A stretch of DNA of 64,000 nt from Quillaja saponaria (GCA_029379385.1 CM055611.1:21708062-21772061), one strand, 5' to 3'; positions 1 to 10,540 are shown, counted from the first letter of the stretch. Made by a program: numbers and translations. The notes: a model not told the origin generated them from the letters alone.

Positions 1-342
1 GCAGAAATTCTGGTAATGCCACTAGGTAATTATGGTGTGGTTTTAGGTGTACAGTGGATGGCCACTCTGGGGGACATTAAGTGAAATTTTAAAGATTTAA
101 CTATAGAGTTTCTATGGATGGAATAATTGGTGACGCTGCAGGGTCATCCTAAGGCTGCCGTGATAATGACAGAAGACAGTAAGTCTAAATTGATTATTTC
201 CAAGAAGCACACAAGCATGTTAATACAAGTGCTTCCTAATATGTTTCCTAAACATAAGGACCATGGATCTATGATGTAGTATTCTGTTTTTTCTGTGCAT
301 ATGTGTGCTGCTCCAAATGAATCAGCAGACTGAGATTCTATC

Positions 343-686
343 TTGCAAGAATTCAATGATGTGTTTAAGGTTCCAAGGTCCTTACCTCCTGAAAGAAAAT
401 TTGATCACCAGATTGTATTGAAAGAGGGTGCACAACCATTCAATCAGAAGCCTTATAGATATGGACCCTTGCAAAAGGATGTTATTAAGAGGTTGGTAAA
501 GGAAATGCTGGATAACAATGTTATTAGGGACAGTAAAAGTCCTTTTGATTTTCCGATTGTTCTAGTTAAGTAGAAGAATGAGAGCTGGAGGTTTTGTGTG
601 GACTATAGAAGGCTAATAACTTGACAAAGAAAAACAAGTTCCCTATTCCTTTGATTGAGGAACTACTGGATGAGTTGTATAGAGCT
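343..686 (+). pseudogene. Outer-element pol relic, segment 1 (start of reverse transcriptase)
   Basis: The open stretch 343-570 encodes the region just upstream of and into the RT domain of a Ty3/gypsy pol. It includes the typical basic-Pro-Tyr-Arg approach to the RT and ends with a hydrophobic FPIVLVK strand before a TAG at 571-573. After that stop, a WRFCVDYRR-like motif continues to about 620, followed by frame disruption. Coding similarity stops exactly at 686, where the 947-bp insertion begins, and resumes at 1634. The segment cannot make protein. Confidence 0.85.
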
Positions 687-840
687 TGTTAAATAAAATA
701 GAATAAGGAAAGGATTGTGGCTTTGATTGATATCTCAAAGCCTACACCCATAAGCTTTATTTATAGTAAATAATAAAACATAGACTTCCACATCTAAACA
801 ATGTGGGACTACACAATATAATAATATTATATTCCTAATA
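687..840 (-). repeat. Terminal direct repeat, left copy (3' LTR of the small element)
   Basis: 154 bp, repeated at 1487-1633 with only a few differences (for example AATGTGGG versus AATATGGG). On the minus strand it begins TATTAGGAATA directly after the polypurine tract and ends TTTAACA at the GAGCT duplication. The leading TG expected for an LTR reads TA here, which suggests one mutation. Confidence 0.8.
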
Positions 841-1285
841 CTCCCCCTCAAGATGTAACTTATAATGCTTAATCTTGTACAAATAAAACCCAATTACCAA
901 TCTCAACACTCCCATTTACTTACAACAATCTAGGTGAAGCTAATCCGTTTGATAAACATACTGGTACCCATGAATAGTACTCGTATTGGCTGGAAAGAGA
1001 CACAGTCGGATTTTCCGGAAAAATAAAAAGAGCACCGTTGAAAAAACGAACAACGGGATTTTCCAAAAAAATAAAAGGAGCATTACTGGAAAGAGACATA
1101 ACGGGAAGTTCATGAAGGTATTGTTGAGCTGTCAAACTCTTTGAGCCGTCAAACCCTAAATAGGCTTGAAAAGAAAAGGGAATGAACCATCTTTAGATAG
1201 TGAAACTTCAAGTGAATTGGCGATTTCAATTTTTTCAGAGGTAGACATACCGATAAACAGTACCCCGATGAATAATAATCGTATT

Positions 1286-1382
1286 GCTGGAATGAAATGC
1301 ATCAATAGAGAGACAGGCTGGAATGAAATGCAGCAGTAGAGAGATACGCTGGAATGAAACGCAGCAACAATAGAAAGACACA
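1286..1382. repeat. Three ~32-bp tandem units inside the small element
   Basis: Units start at 1286, 1317 and 1348. Each opens with GCTGGAATGAAA and continues with a CAGCA..AGA-rich stretch. They are imperfect copies and form no coding frame. A second, looser internal repeat (GGAAAGAGACA followed by GGATTTTCC and AATAAAA) lies at about 990-1105. Confidence 0.7.
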
Positions 1383-1486
1383 CTAGAATGAGGCGTGAAT
1401 GGAAGAAACAACTAGGTTTAATGATAGCTGGTATCAAAGCAGGTTTGAAACCCAAGCCCGATCTTGGCCCTATTTCAAAAAAAAAA

Positions 1487-1633
1487 AAAAATAGAATAAG
1501 GAAAGGATTGTGGCTTTGATTGATATCTCAAAGCCTACACCCATAAGCTTTATTTATAGTAAATAATAAAACATAGACTTCCACATCTAAACAATATGGG
1601 ACTACACAATATAATAATATTATATTCCTAATA
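1487..1633 (-). repeat. Terminal direct repeat, right copy (5' LTR of the small element, edge damaged)
   Basis: 147 bp matching 694-840. Its right end meets the GAGCT duplication at 1634-1638. Its left edge is replaced by an A-run (about 1477-1490), so the first residues of the TGTTAAAT.. edge seen in the other copy are missing. Confidence 0.8.
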
Positions 1634-1983
1634 GAGCTAAATACTTCTCCAAGTTAGATTTAAGGAGTGGTTACCATCAGATTAGGATAGATCCTTCTGA
1701 TATTCATAAGACTGCATTCAGAACTCATGAAGGCTTATATAAGTTTGTGGTTATGCCCTTTGGGCTTACCAATGCTCCTGCAACCTTCCAAGCTTTGACG
1801 AACCATGTGTTTAAGCCATTATTAAGAAAATTTGTGTTGGTATTCTTTGATGATATTTTGGTTTTTAGCAGAACATGGGAGGATCATTTGAACATATCAA
1901 GCAAGTGTTGTTAGTTGACTGAATGTGCTCTATGCCAAGAAGTCTAAATGCATCTTTGGCAGCTTGCAGATAGAGTACCTGGG
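1634..1983 (+). pseudogene. Outer-element pol relic, segment 2 (reverse transcriptase catalytic core)
   Basis: The sequence encodes the RT palm: [13 protein letters not shown], then [14 protein letters not shown], then FFDDILVFS, the YXDD-type catalytic box, around 1840-1870. The first Tyr of the box is Phe here. Frame breaks occur near 1890-1920. The segment ends at 1983, where the young element is inserted, and the frame resumes at 7762. Confidence 0.88.
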
Positions 1984-2532
1984 TGTCACAACCCAAGCTT
2001 GTCCAGTGCATGTCGCACATGGCCGCTTGCCTTGTGATGGGCACATTGTGGGTAGCTAGGCATATGTCATGACACAGTGTGGCATTTCTGTAAATAGGTA
2101 GCCAGGGGTAGTCGGGCAACTGGGAAATATGATGTTCCCTCCTGCCAGAGGGGTTATGGCGCAGAAAGCTCTTTAGGAGGGGGTGTATATGTGAGAAAAT
2201 CAAAGTTGTACACGAGCTTGTCGGATGAGTGTCAAAGGTCTTGGTGTTGCTTGTAACTCCCCCTACACCAAGCCATTTGCCTATGTCGTAGCCATGTCGA
2301 GAGCATGTCGAGAGCATTTTGATAGCATTGTAATTTGATCGTTTTTCAATTAATGAGAAGTTGAAGCCCTTTCTTGCAAACTGTGTTGTATTTGCTTTCT
2401 TGCTTACATTGTTGCGCACTAGCCTTGCGGGTTGACACCCGAGGGGCATTGGAGAAGCTGACTTGCTACCCACGAGGGGTTAGCAAGTGCTACATAGGCG
2501 TCTTTGCATGCTAGCAAAGTCGGCCCGTGACA
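1984..2532 (+). repeat. 5' LTR of the young Ty3/gypsy element (549 bp)
   Basis: TG..CA-bounded and flanked on the left by the CTGGG duplication. Compared with the 3' LTR it carries 77 extra bases at 2238-2314, which include a short tandem CATGTCGAGAG. Its 3' edge is followed after two bases by the primer-binding site. Confidence 0.95.
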
Positions 2533-2534
2533 GT

Positions 2535-2546
2535 TGGTATCAGAGC
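2535..2546 (+). other. Primer-binding site (initiator tRNA-Met type)
   Basis: TGGTATCAGAGC lies two bases after the 5' LTR. It is the usual plant LTR-retrotransposon match to the 3' end of initiator tRNA-Met, used to prime minus-strand DNA synthesis. Confidence 0.92.
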
Positions 2547-2587
2547 TACGTTCCGAACCGCTGAGGAAGTAGCAGTTGGTTGTTGTC

Positions 2588-3922
2588 ATGATGAAGGGAA
2601 TGATGAATCAACAAAAGTTCGATTGGATTGACTCGCAGCTGGGCGAGCTTGCTGGAGTGTCTGACTCCATGATAGACATACGGGCGTCATTGAAAGAGTT
2701 TGACATACCCGGATTGATTGAAAGGGTGACTACCCTTGAAGGACTTGTCAGCCGTGTGCGGGCACTCGAGAGGAATAAGAATGTCCAAGGCACAGGTGAC
2801 AATGCTGCTTAGCTCGAGGAGCGAGTTAGTAGTATCGACCAATCCCAAGCACAACTGGAGGGTGCGGTCCACACCATGCGTGGTGAAATTTTGGAGGACA
2901 TGGCCATCATGAAAGATGAATTTGGTGAGCTGAACACCAAGGTCAACATCACCATGAGAGCGATGGGTAATGACAACCACAACCCGTATGCTGAGGGTGT
3001 GGGGCAACGTCGAATGAAAGTTCCTGAACCTCGGGCTTTTGGAGGAGCACGAGACGCAAAGGAGTTGGAAAACTTTCTATTTGACATGGAACAGTACTTT
3101 CGAGCAGTGAGAATGGATTCGGAAGAAGCGAAGGTGACAACAGCTACGATGTACCTTGCTGGAGATGCAAAACTCTGGTGGAGGACAAAGTATGTTGACA
3201 TACAAGATGGTAGATGCGTAATTGACACCTGGGAAGATTTGAGGCAAGAGCTGAAGGCCCAATTCTTTCCGGAGAACGTCGAGTACATCGCTCGGCGCAA
3301 CTTAAGGGAGTTGAAACAGACAGGGACTATCCGGGAGTATGTGAAGAGATTTGCGAGGCTGATGTTAGACATTCGTGACATGTCAGAGAAGGATAAGATG
3401 TTCTATTTCCTTGAAGGCTTAAAGCCATGGGCGAGGGCCGAACTTCAACGACAGCGGGTCCAGGATTTGGCCACAGCTCAGGCGGCAGCCGAGCGCTTGA
3501 CAGACTACGCTCCTGAAAGCTCTGCTAGTAAGAAACCACAACAATCTTCTAGTGGAGGCAATGGCGGACAGTTTGGCAAGCCAGGAAAGAACAAAAGTGG
3601 GGGAGGGGATCAGAGTAAACCTTCCTACCCCTCCAATAGTCCACAATCATCACGAGGGTCTGTCTCAACCTCCAAACCAAGGACAATCTCTTGTTTCTTG
3701 TGTAATGGACCGCATAGAGTTGCGGAATGTCCACAGAAAACTGCACTCAATGCTTTGCAAGCTTCGGTTCGTAAAGCACCTCAGAGTCATGCTGATGAGG
3801 ATGAGGATGAGGACGAGTCTGATGAAGATCAGCCCAGGATGGGGGCATTGCGGTTATTGGGGCACTCAAGAAGCATGCTGAGAGTTCCAAGAAGAGCGGG
3901 GATAAGGGTCTCATGTTTGTGA
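2588..3922 (+). pseudogene. gag of the young Ty3/gypsy element (interrupted by one stop)
   Basis: Gag forms the particle that packages the element's RNA. A single frame runs from an ATG at 2588 (a second ATG follows at 2591) to 3922, broken by TAG at 2810-2812; the frame is open on both sides. Order: a short coiled-coil-like N-terminal part, a retrotransposon-gag domain at about 3020-3440, a Ser/Gly/Lys-rich linker, a CCHC zinc knuckle (C-x2-C-x4-H-x4-C) at about 3690-3735, and an acidic stretch rich in Asp/Glu at about 3785-3830. Near 3860 the coding frame passes to the pol frame, so the last ~20 residues of this frame are out-of-frame translation. The frame change looks like a one-base loss rather than a designed shift. 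Confidence 0.88.
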
Positions 3923-6900
3923 AGGGCCATCTTGGTGGGAAGCCGGCTACAAGTGTCATGCTGGACACTGGGGCTACCCATAACTTTGTTTCTGAAGCGG
4001 AGGCCAAGAAGCTGGGCCTAAAGTTGGAGAAAGACTCAAGCCGGATGAAAGCTGTGAATTCTAAATCCTTGCCTACTGCGGGGCAAGCCAAGCAAGTGTC
4101 TGTAAAGCTTGGGACATGGGAAAGCCGTGTCGATTTTGTGGTGGCCAAGATTGATGATTTTGATGTTGTCCTCGGGATGGAGTTCATGCTTACTCACAAA
4201 GCAATTCCAATCCCTGCTGCTAGTTCTCTTATGATAATGGGAGAGCAGCCAGCCATGGTGCCAGCAGTGATCAAACAACTTGGTGAGACCAAGCATCTGT
4301 CGGCTCTTCAGTTCAAGATGGGCGTGAAGCGACATGAACCTACTTTTGTGGTGGTACCGTTGGTTACTGAGGATCAAGGGGATGGAGAGCCAGTGCCGCC
4401 AACCATACAGGGAGTTTTGAAGGAATATGAAGGAGTCATGCCCGACAAACTTCCACAAACCTTGCCGCCGCGCAGGGGTATTGATCATGAGATTGAGTTA
4501 GTGCCAGGCATCAAGCCACCTGCAAAGGCTCCATACAGGATGGCACCACCTGAGTTGGCTGAGCTCAGAAAACAGCTGAATGAACTACTAGAGTCAGGGT
4601 TCATAAGACCTTCAAAGGCACCGTTTGGAGCACCGGTGTTGTTTCAGAAGAAGCAGGATGGGAGCCTGCGAATGTGTGTTGATTATCGGGCACTCAACAA
4701 GGTCACAGTGTGGAACAGTTATCCTATACCGCTTATTGCTGATCTTTTTGACCAACTGAGTGGTGCCAAGTACTTCACAAAGCTGGACTTGAGGTCCGGG
4801 TATTACCAAGTTCGAATTGCGGAGGGGGACGAGCCGAAGACGACTTGTGTCACTCGATATGGTGCATTTGAGTTCTTGGTGATGCCATTTGGGTTGACGA
4901 ATGCACCAGCCACATTTTGCACTCTCATGAATCAGGTTTTCCGCGGCTACTTAGACAAGTTCGTCGTGGTTTACTTGGATGATATTGTGATCTATAGCTC
5001 CACTCTGGAAGATCACAAACAGCACTTGCAGCTGGTTTTCAACAGGCTGAGAGAGAGCCAGTTGTTTGTGAAAAGGGAGAAGTGTTCTTTCGCGCAGAAG
5101 CGGATCAAGTTTCTTGGCCACATTATTGAGGAAGGTCGTGTCCGAATGGATTTGGACAAGGTGAAGGCCATCCAAGAGTGGAAGACTCCCACTAGCGTGA
5201 CTGAACTGCGCTCTTTCCTTGGTTTAGCAAATTACTATAGGCGATTTGTTGAAGGCTATTCGAGGAAAGCTGCGCCCCTTACAGAGTTATTGAAGAAGGG
5301 CACAGTTTGGCATTGGGGTGAGCCATGTCAAACTGCATTTGAAGACATGAAGTTGGCTATGATTAATGATCCTGTTTTAGCCTTGCCAGATATCTCGAAG
5401 CCTTTTGAAGTTCAGACGGATGCATCTGATTATGCCCTTGGGGGAGTCTTGCTTCAAGAGAATCATCCTGTTGCTTATGAGAGTCATAAGTTATCACAAG
5501 CCGAGAGGAGGTATACAGCTCAAGAGAAAGAGATGCTTGCTGTTATTCATTGCTTGCGGGTGTGGAGACATTACTTGTTGGGGTCAAAGTTCATTGTGAA
5601 GACTGACAACACGGGAGTTAGTCATTTCTTTACACAGCCGAAGTTGACACCTAAGCAGGGCCGTTGGCATGAGTTTCTAGCAGAGTTTGATTTTGAGTTT
5701 GAGCACAAGGCGGGGAAAAGTAATCAGGCAGCTGATGCCCTTAGTCGCAAGGCTGAGCTTGCGGCAATGACCTACGTAGCACACATATCGGCTAGTCGTG
5801 TTGCTACTTCAATGCGAGAGCGCATTCGAGAGAACTTGGATAAGGATCCAGTCGCTCAAGCTATCATAAACCTAGCCAAAGAAGGGAAGACTCGTCAGTT
5901 CTGGGTGGAGGATGGACTACTGATGGCGAAGGGAAGCCGATTGTTCGTTCCCAAAGCAGGGGACCTGCGAAGGACGCTCATGAAGGAGTGTCATGACACT
6001 TTGTGGGCCGGTCACCCGGGTTGGCAGAGAACTTATGCCCTTCTGAAACAGGGGTATTACTGGCCTCAGATGAGAGAGGATGCAGTTAACTACTCCAAAA
6101 CGTGTCTTATCTGCCAGCAAGACAAAGTTGAGCGGAAGAAGATTGCAGGGCTACTAGAACCGTTGCCGGTGCCAACTCGTCCGTGGGAAAGTGTGTCTCT
6201 GGACTTCATCACCAGTCTTTCAAGAGTGGGAGATTTGTCTACTATCTTGGTGGTAGTGGATCGGTTTTCGAAGTATGCCACATTCATCCCGACACCAAAA
6301 TATTGCTCAGCAGAAGACACAGCACAATTGTTCTTTAAATATGTTGTCAAATATTGGGGTGTGCCCAAGAACATTGTCAGTGATCGAGATAGCAGGTTCA
6401 CAGGGACTTTCTGGTCCGAATTATTCAACCTACTCGGTTCACAACTTAACATCTCATCTAGCTATCATCCACAAACTGATGGCCAGACTGAGAGATTCAA
6501 TGGCATGCTCGAGGAATATTTGCGCCATTTTTCCAGTGTCAACCAGAGGAATTGGCCAAAGCTACTAGACACTGCTCAGTTTTGTTTTAATGCTCAGAAG
6601 AGTTCTGCGACAAACAGGAGTCATTTTGAGATTGTTACAAGGCAGCAGCCGCTCCTACCACACACACTTGATGGGCCTTATACAGGAAAGAGTCCTAAAG
6701 CACATCACTTCACTAAAGACTGGAAGCAGAACATTGACATTGCCTGAGCATACTTAGAAAAAGCTTCTAAGAGAATGAAGAAATGGGCAGACAAGGGACG
6801 TCGACAGCTGGAGTTCCAAGTTGGGGATCTTGTATTGGTCAAGCTCACGAATGAACAACTAAAAGGACTGAGGGGGCAGGATCACAAGCTTATTCGTAAG

Positions 6901-7278
6901 TACGAAGGTCCACTTCCAATTGTTTCCAAAGTTGGGAAAGTTGCCTACAAGATCGACCTTCCACCCTGGATGAAGATACACCCAGTGATTCATGTTTCCA
7001 ACCTGAAGCCGTATCATCCTGATCCAGAAGATCCAGCACGTAACCAGTCAACCAGGCCAGCAGTCAACCTCAAGAAGCCACCAAGCCGAGTAGCAGAGGA
7101 GATTCTAGCTGAAAGGAGAGTGATTATCAGAAGACGCCCACGACTTGAGTTCTTAGTCAAGTGGAAAGGTCTTGGAGATGAAGAAACCAGTTGGGAGAAA
7201 GCCGAAGATCTGTCAGAGTTCCAGCAGAAGATTGAAAACTTTCAAGCAGCTGAGTCAACGAGGACGTCGACCAATTAA
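3913..7278 (+). pseudogene. pol of the young Ty3/gypsy element: protease-RT-RNaseH-integrase-chromodomain
   Basis: One frame of about 1120 codons with a single internal TGA at 6745-6747. Pol-frame coding probably begins upstream, near 3863. Visible in order: aspartic protease (DTGATHNF, ~3960-3985), RT with MPFGLTNAP and YLDDIVIYS (~4885-5000), RNase H starting [11 protein letters not shown] (~5410), the integrase H-H-C-C zinc region ending C-x2-C (~6000-6115), the D,D,E core (LDFI; SDRDSRF; QTERFNG, ~6200-6500) and a C-terminal chromodomain with FLVKWKG (~7150-7250). In chromoviruses that domain is thought to steer integration to marked chromatin. The TGA lies between the integrase core and the chromodomain, so the translated product would lose its targeting module. 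Confidence 0.93.
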
Positions 7279-7289
7279 GTGGGGGAGAA
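7279..7289 (+). other. Polypurine tract
   Basis: The G-rich purine run GTGGGGGAGAA (one T) directly precedes the 3' LTR and follows the pol stop. It is the expected plus-strand primer. Confidence 0.85.
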
Positions 7290-7761
7290 TGTCACAACCC
7301 AAGCTTGTCCAGTGCATGTCGCACATGGCCGCTTGCCTTGTGATGGGCACATTGTGGGTAGCTAGGCATATGTCATGACACAGTGTGGCATTTCTGTAAA
7401 TAGGTAGCCAGGGGTAGTCGGGCAACTGGGAAATATGATGTTCCCTCCTGCCAGAGGGGTTATGGCGCAGAAAGCTCTTTAGGGGGGGGTGTATATGTGA
7501 GAAAATCAAAGTTGTACACGAGCTTGTCGGATAAGTGTCAAAGCATTTTGATAGCATTGTAATTTGATCGTTTTTCAATTAATGAGAAGTTGAAGCCCTT
7601 TCTTGCAAACTGTGTTGTATTTGCTTTCTTGCTTACATTGTTGCGCACTAGCCTTGCGGGTTGACACCCGAGGGGCATTGGAGAAGCTGACTTGCTACCC
7701 ACGAGGGGTTAGCAAGTGCTACATAGGCGTCTTTGCGTGCTAGCAAAGTCGGCCCGTGACA
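7290..7761 (+). repeat. 3' LTR of the young Ty3/gypsy element (472 bp)
   Basis: Nearly identical to 1984-2532 but lacks the 77 bases found at 2238-2314 of the other copy. Substitutions seen by eye: ATAAGTG for ATGAGTG, a longer G-run at about 7483, and TTGCGTG for TTGCATG. It is followed by the CTGGG duplication. Confidence 0.95.
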
Positions 7762-9870
7762 CTGGGGCATGTCATAAGTGAGCAAGGTGTTGCTGCAGAC
7801 CCTAAGAAGGTTGCAGCTATAAGTCAGTGGCCTAGGCCAAAAGGAGTGAAGGAATTGAAAGGGTTTTTGGGCTTAGCAAGCTACTATAGAACATTCATAA
7901 AGGATTATGGGAAAATTAGCAAGGGATTAACTATGTTGCTGCAAACAAATGGATTCCAGTGGAGCCGGGCTGCTGAGTGGGCCTTCCAGCAGTTGAAATA
8001 ATTAATGAGTTAAGCTTTAGTGCTATTTTTGCCTAATTATAGTGATACATTTATCATTGAGACAGATGCTTCTGGGGTAGGCATTGGGGCAGTACTGTTG
8101 CAGAAGGGGCATCCCATAGCTTATATCAGCAAGGCTCTATGATCCAAGCACCTAGCTCTATCTACATATGAGAAGGAGCTCATTGCGATAGTTTTTGCTG
8201 TGAATAAATGGAAGCAATACTTAACTAGGAGACACTTTTATAATAAAAACGGATCACAAAGCCTTGAAGCATGTGTTGGAGCAAAAAGTGTGCAATACAG
8301 TTCTGTAGAAATGGTTACCTAAGTTGATAGAGTTGGATTATGAAATCCACTACAAGAAAGGGAAGGAGAATGTGGTGGCAGATGCCTTGTCAAGAGTCTC
8401 ACATAAGATAGCTGCAGTCAATACCTACATTGTTGTTTCTGCAGTAACTACTGACTTGTTAGATAGAATTATTAGCGGCTATCAATTAGATAACAAGCTG
8501 CTAAAGTTGTTAACTGAGATGCAGCAGGGTTGTGGTGACCACAGACATTATGAAGCAGTGGAAGGACAGTTGAGGAGGAAAAGGAAGCTAGTCGTTAGTA
8601 ACAATGAAGAAATTAGACGAGAGATGCTTTAGTTATTTCGTGAAAGCCCTTATGGTGGACAATCAGGAGTGCATGCTACCTTGAAGAGATTGAGTAGCAA
8701 TTTTTATTGGAAGGGTATGTAGAAACATGTGAGGAATTTCATAAGAAATTGTGAGATATGCCAGAGGTTCAAAGGAGAGACAGTAGCTTATCCTGGACTA
8801 CTGAAGCCATTGCCAATACCTAGTATAGCAAAGACCTCTATCTTCATGGACTTTATTGATGGGTTACGTAATTCTAAATGTAAGATTGTCATTTTGATCA
8901 TTGTGGATAGGTTATCTAAGTTTGCACATTTTATAGGGTTGCAGCACCCTTACACTGCATTAACAGTAGCTAGAGCATTCATGGATAAGGTATATTGCCT
9001 TCATGGTTGGTCTGAAGATGTAGTATCTAACAGAGATACTGTATTCATGTCTAATTTCTGGAAGGAGCTGTTTAAATGCAGAAAGTGTAGCTTCACTACT
9101 CTACTGCCTATCATCCACAATCTGATGGACAGATGAAGTTGTCAACAGATCTTTGAAAGCTTACTTAAGTTGTTTTGCTGGGGATTCATCTAAGCAATGG
9201 GTTAAATGGCTACCATTGGCTCAATTCTGGTATAACACTTCCTATCACTCTGCAATCAACATGTCTCCATACCAGGCTCTTTTCTGTCAAGAACCACCCA
9301 CTCTTGTACCTTATAGGAGGAAGGATTCAAACAATGACTTGGTGGATAGGTCATTAGCTGCAAGGGAGGAGGTGCTGTAGAGACTTAAGTACCACCTGGT
9401 CAAGGCTCAGCATGAAGCTCCAAGCTGTTAGACACAAGTCTGAGAGGGTGTTTGCAGTTGGGGACTAGGTTTACTTAAAGCTTAAGCCTTACAAACAAGT
9501 TTTAGCAGGTAGCAATGGTTATCATAAGCTTTCAGCAAGGTACTATAGACCATATTTGGTAACAAGAAGGGCGGGAAAGGTAGCTTATGCTTTGGCACTG
9601 CCTGCAGGTTCTAAAATCCACAATGTGTTCCATGTGTCATTACTCAAAAGACACCATGGACAGTATAGTGTACAGACTTAATTGCCTTCCTTTAATGATG
9701 AAGGACATATGCTATTAGAGCCTATAGCTATTCAGGAGAGAAGAATTGTGAAGAAAGGCAACAAAGCAGTAGTTCAGGTGTTGGTTTAGTGTTCGTATGG
9801 GGGAAGAGAGGGCTGGACCTAGGAAGAATACGGCTCATTGAAGAAGAGATTTCCACAGTTTGATCCTTGA
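7762..9870 (+). pseudogene. Outer-element pol relic, segment 3 (RT end, RNase H, integrase)
   Basis: Coding resumes exactly after the inner element. 7767-8000 gives the RT thumb/connection (GFLGLASYYRTF). About 8050-8240 gives RNase H (ETDASGVGIGAVLLQKG). 8324-8632 is the RNase H end with DALSR. 8729-9136 is integrase, with CEICQRFKG and SKFAHFIGLQ. 9153-9380 continues the integrase core with WLPLAQFWYNT. Several stops (7999, 8630, 9377) and frameshifts interrupt it. No chromodomain is recognisable before the putative LTR at 9901. Confidence 0.88.
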
Positions 9871-9900
9871 GGACAAGGATCCTCTCATAGTAGTGGGTAT

Positions 9901-10227
9901 TGATATGGGTCTTATCGTATGTGGGCTTTTTTAAGTGTGGGCTGTAGGGGTAAAGTTCATGTTTTTATGGGAACGCAGCGTTTTGCTGAGTTGTATGTGT
10001 TAGACAGTTGGAGGCGTCGGTAGCAGGTTGCTATTTTCATTTTTGGCTTTATTACTGGCCTGCAAGGGATGGAATTCCCCATTCTGTTATGCAATCAATC
10101 AGTTGAGAATTTGTTTCTGTTATTCTCTTCTCTCGCCCCTTTTCTTTCTGACTTCAGACCCTACTCAATTGTGAGAGAATCGTCTGAATTGATGGTTATT
10201 TCTTGAGTTTCTAGACTACTCTTATCA
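9901..10227 (+). repeat. Putative 3' LTR of the outer element
   Basis: Bounded by short inverted termini TGATA..TATCA and placed about 30 bases after a purine-rich segment that follows the pol relic. Its ~330-bp length suits a plant gypsy LTR. The partner LTR is outside the window, so the call rests on position and ends only. TNL-flank homology begins at about 10230, immediately after it. Confidence 0.6.
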
Positions 10228-10229
10228 CA

Positions 10230-10340
10230 TAGTCAGGGACTCAAGCCTTTTCTCTAAACTAATGCAGCGGGGATTAAGGCCGGGCTATTAAATCTAATTC
10301 AAAATAATTCAAAATCAATCTGACGTTAGCAAGAAAAAGA

Positions 10341-10375
<35 letters not shown>

Positions 10376-10540
10376 ATTTTATTTTTATTGGCCTCAGAAA
10401 AAGAAAAGAGGGAGAGAAAAAAAGAGATTAAAGAAACAGAGGGCCATTTGTAACTGTAAGAGAAATTACAAAAACAGGAGAAACCGTGTTTGGTTGAAAT
10501 AAATTAGTGTTAAATCCTCAACTATCCCAAGTTAAGTTAG
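10230..10540 (+). promoter_or_regulatory. Remnant 5' flank of TNL1 (homologous to the TNL2 upstream region)
   Basis: Starting at AGTCAGGGACTC, this segment aligns by eye with the TNL2 flank at about 25824-26051: shared CTAAACTAATGCA, CTGACGTTAGCAAG, a purine-rich tract and CCGTGTTTGGTTGAAATAAA. It holds an (AT)n run at about 10345-10372 that TNL2 lacks. The homology stops at about 10540, where TNL2 still has ~560 bp of upstream sequence and 5' coding sequence. The true promoter, leader and start codon are therefore deleted here. Confidence 0.8.

Larger units (their letters stand above)
687..1633 (-). mobile_element. Small LTR-type element with GAGCT target duplication, inserted in the outer RT
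   Basis: Two near-identical ~150-bp direct repeats (687-840 and 1487-1633) bound a ~650-bp non-coding interior. The flanking 5-bp duplication GAGCT is at 682-686 and 1634-1638. Next to the left repeat, 841-852 reads as a polypurine tract (CTTGAGGGGGAG) on the minus strand, so the element runs right to left. The minus-strand repeat ends TTTAACA at the left copy. The interior has no long coding frame, so it is non-autonomous, in the size range of a TRIM-like or Copia-derived deletion derivative. The right-hand end is rearranged: an A-run replaces the expected LTR edge, and a primer-site-like sequence at 1429-1440 points the wrong way. Confidence 0.82.
1984..7761 (+). mobile_element. Young chromodomain Ty3/gypsy element (chromovirus type), near full length
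   Basis: A complete LTR element: LTR 1984-2532, primer-binding site 2535-2546, gag, pol, polypurine tract 7279-7289 and LTR 7290-7761. A perfect 5-bp duplication CTGGG lies at 1979-1983 and 7762-7766. Both LTRs start TGTCAC and end GTGACA. Aside from a 77-bp length difference, I count only about three substitutions between the LTRs, so insertion was recent compared with the wrecked element it sits in. Gag and pol are long and recognisable, but each is damaged: a stop in gag, a frameshift at the gag-pol join and a stop late in integrase. This copy therefore looks non-autonomous. A C-terminal chromodomain places it among plant chromoviruses. Confidence 0.96.
1..10227 (+). mobile_element. Old, decayed Ty3/gypsy LTR retrotransposon (host of two nested insertions)
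   Basis: Fragments of one plus-strand gag-pol polyprotein occur at 343-686, 1634-1983 and 7762-9870. When the two nested insertions are set aside, the fragments abut exactly, in reading order, through reverse transcriptase, RNase H and integrase. The reading frame carries many stops and shifts (for example TAG at 571-573), so the element is dead. The 5' LTR and most of gag lie left of the window. The right end is a putative 3' LTR at 9901-10227. The element sits directly against the truncated 5' flank of TNL1. Family: Ty3/gypsy from domain order RT-RNaseH-INT; clade not decided. Confidence 0.88.

Noticed and set aside
1865..2473. 202-codon minus-strand open frame
   Set aside because: It is the antisense of the 5' LTR. 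The same frame appears in part at 7255-7578 in the 3' LTR, with no domain features.
3855..3925. Programmed frameshift between gag and pol
   Set aside because: No clear slippery heptamer or pseudoknot was seen, and plant Ty3/gypsy elements of this type normally have one fused frame. A one-base loss in a G-run is the simpler reading.
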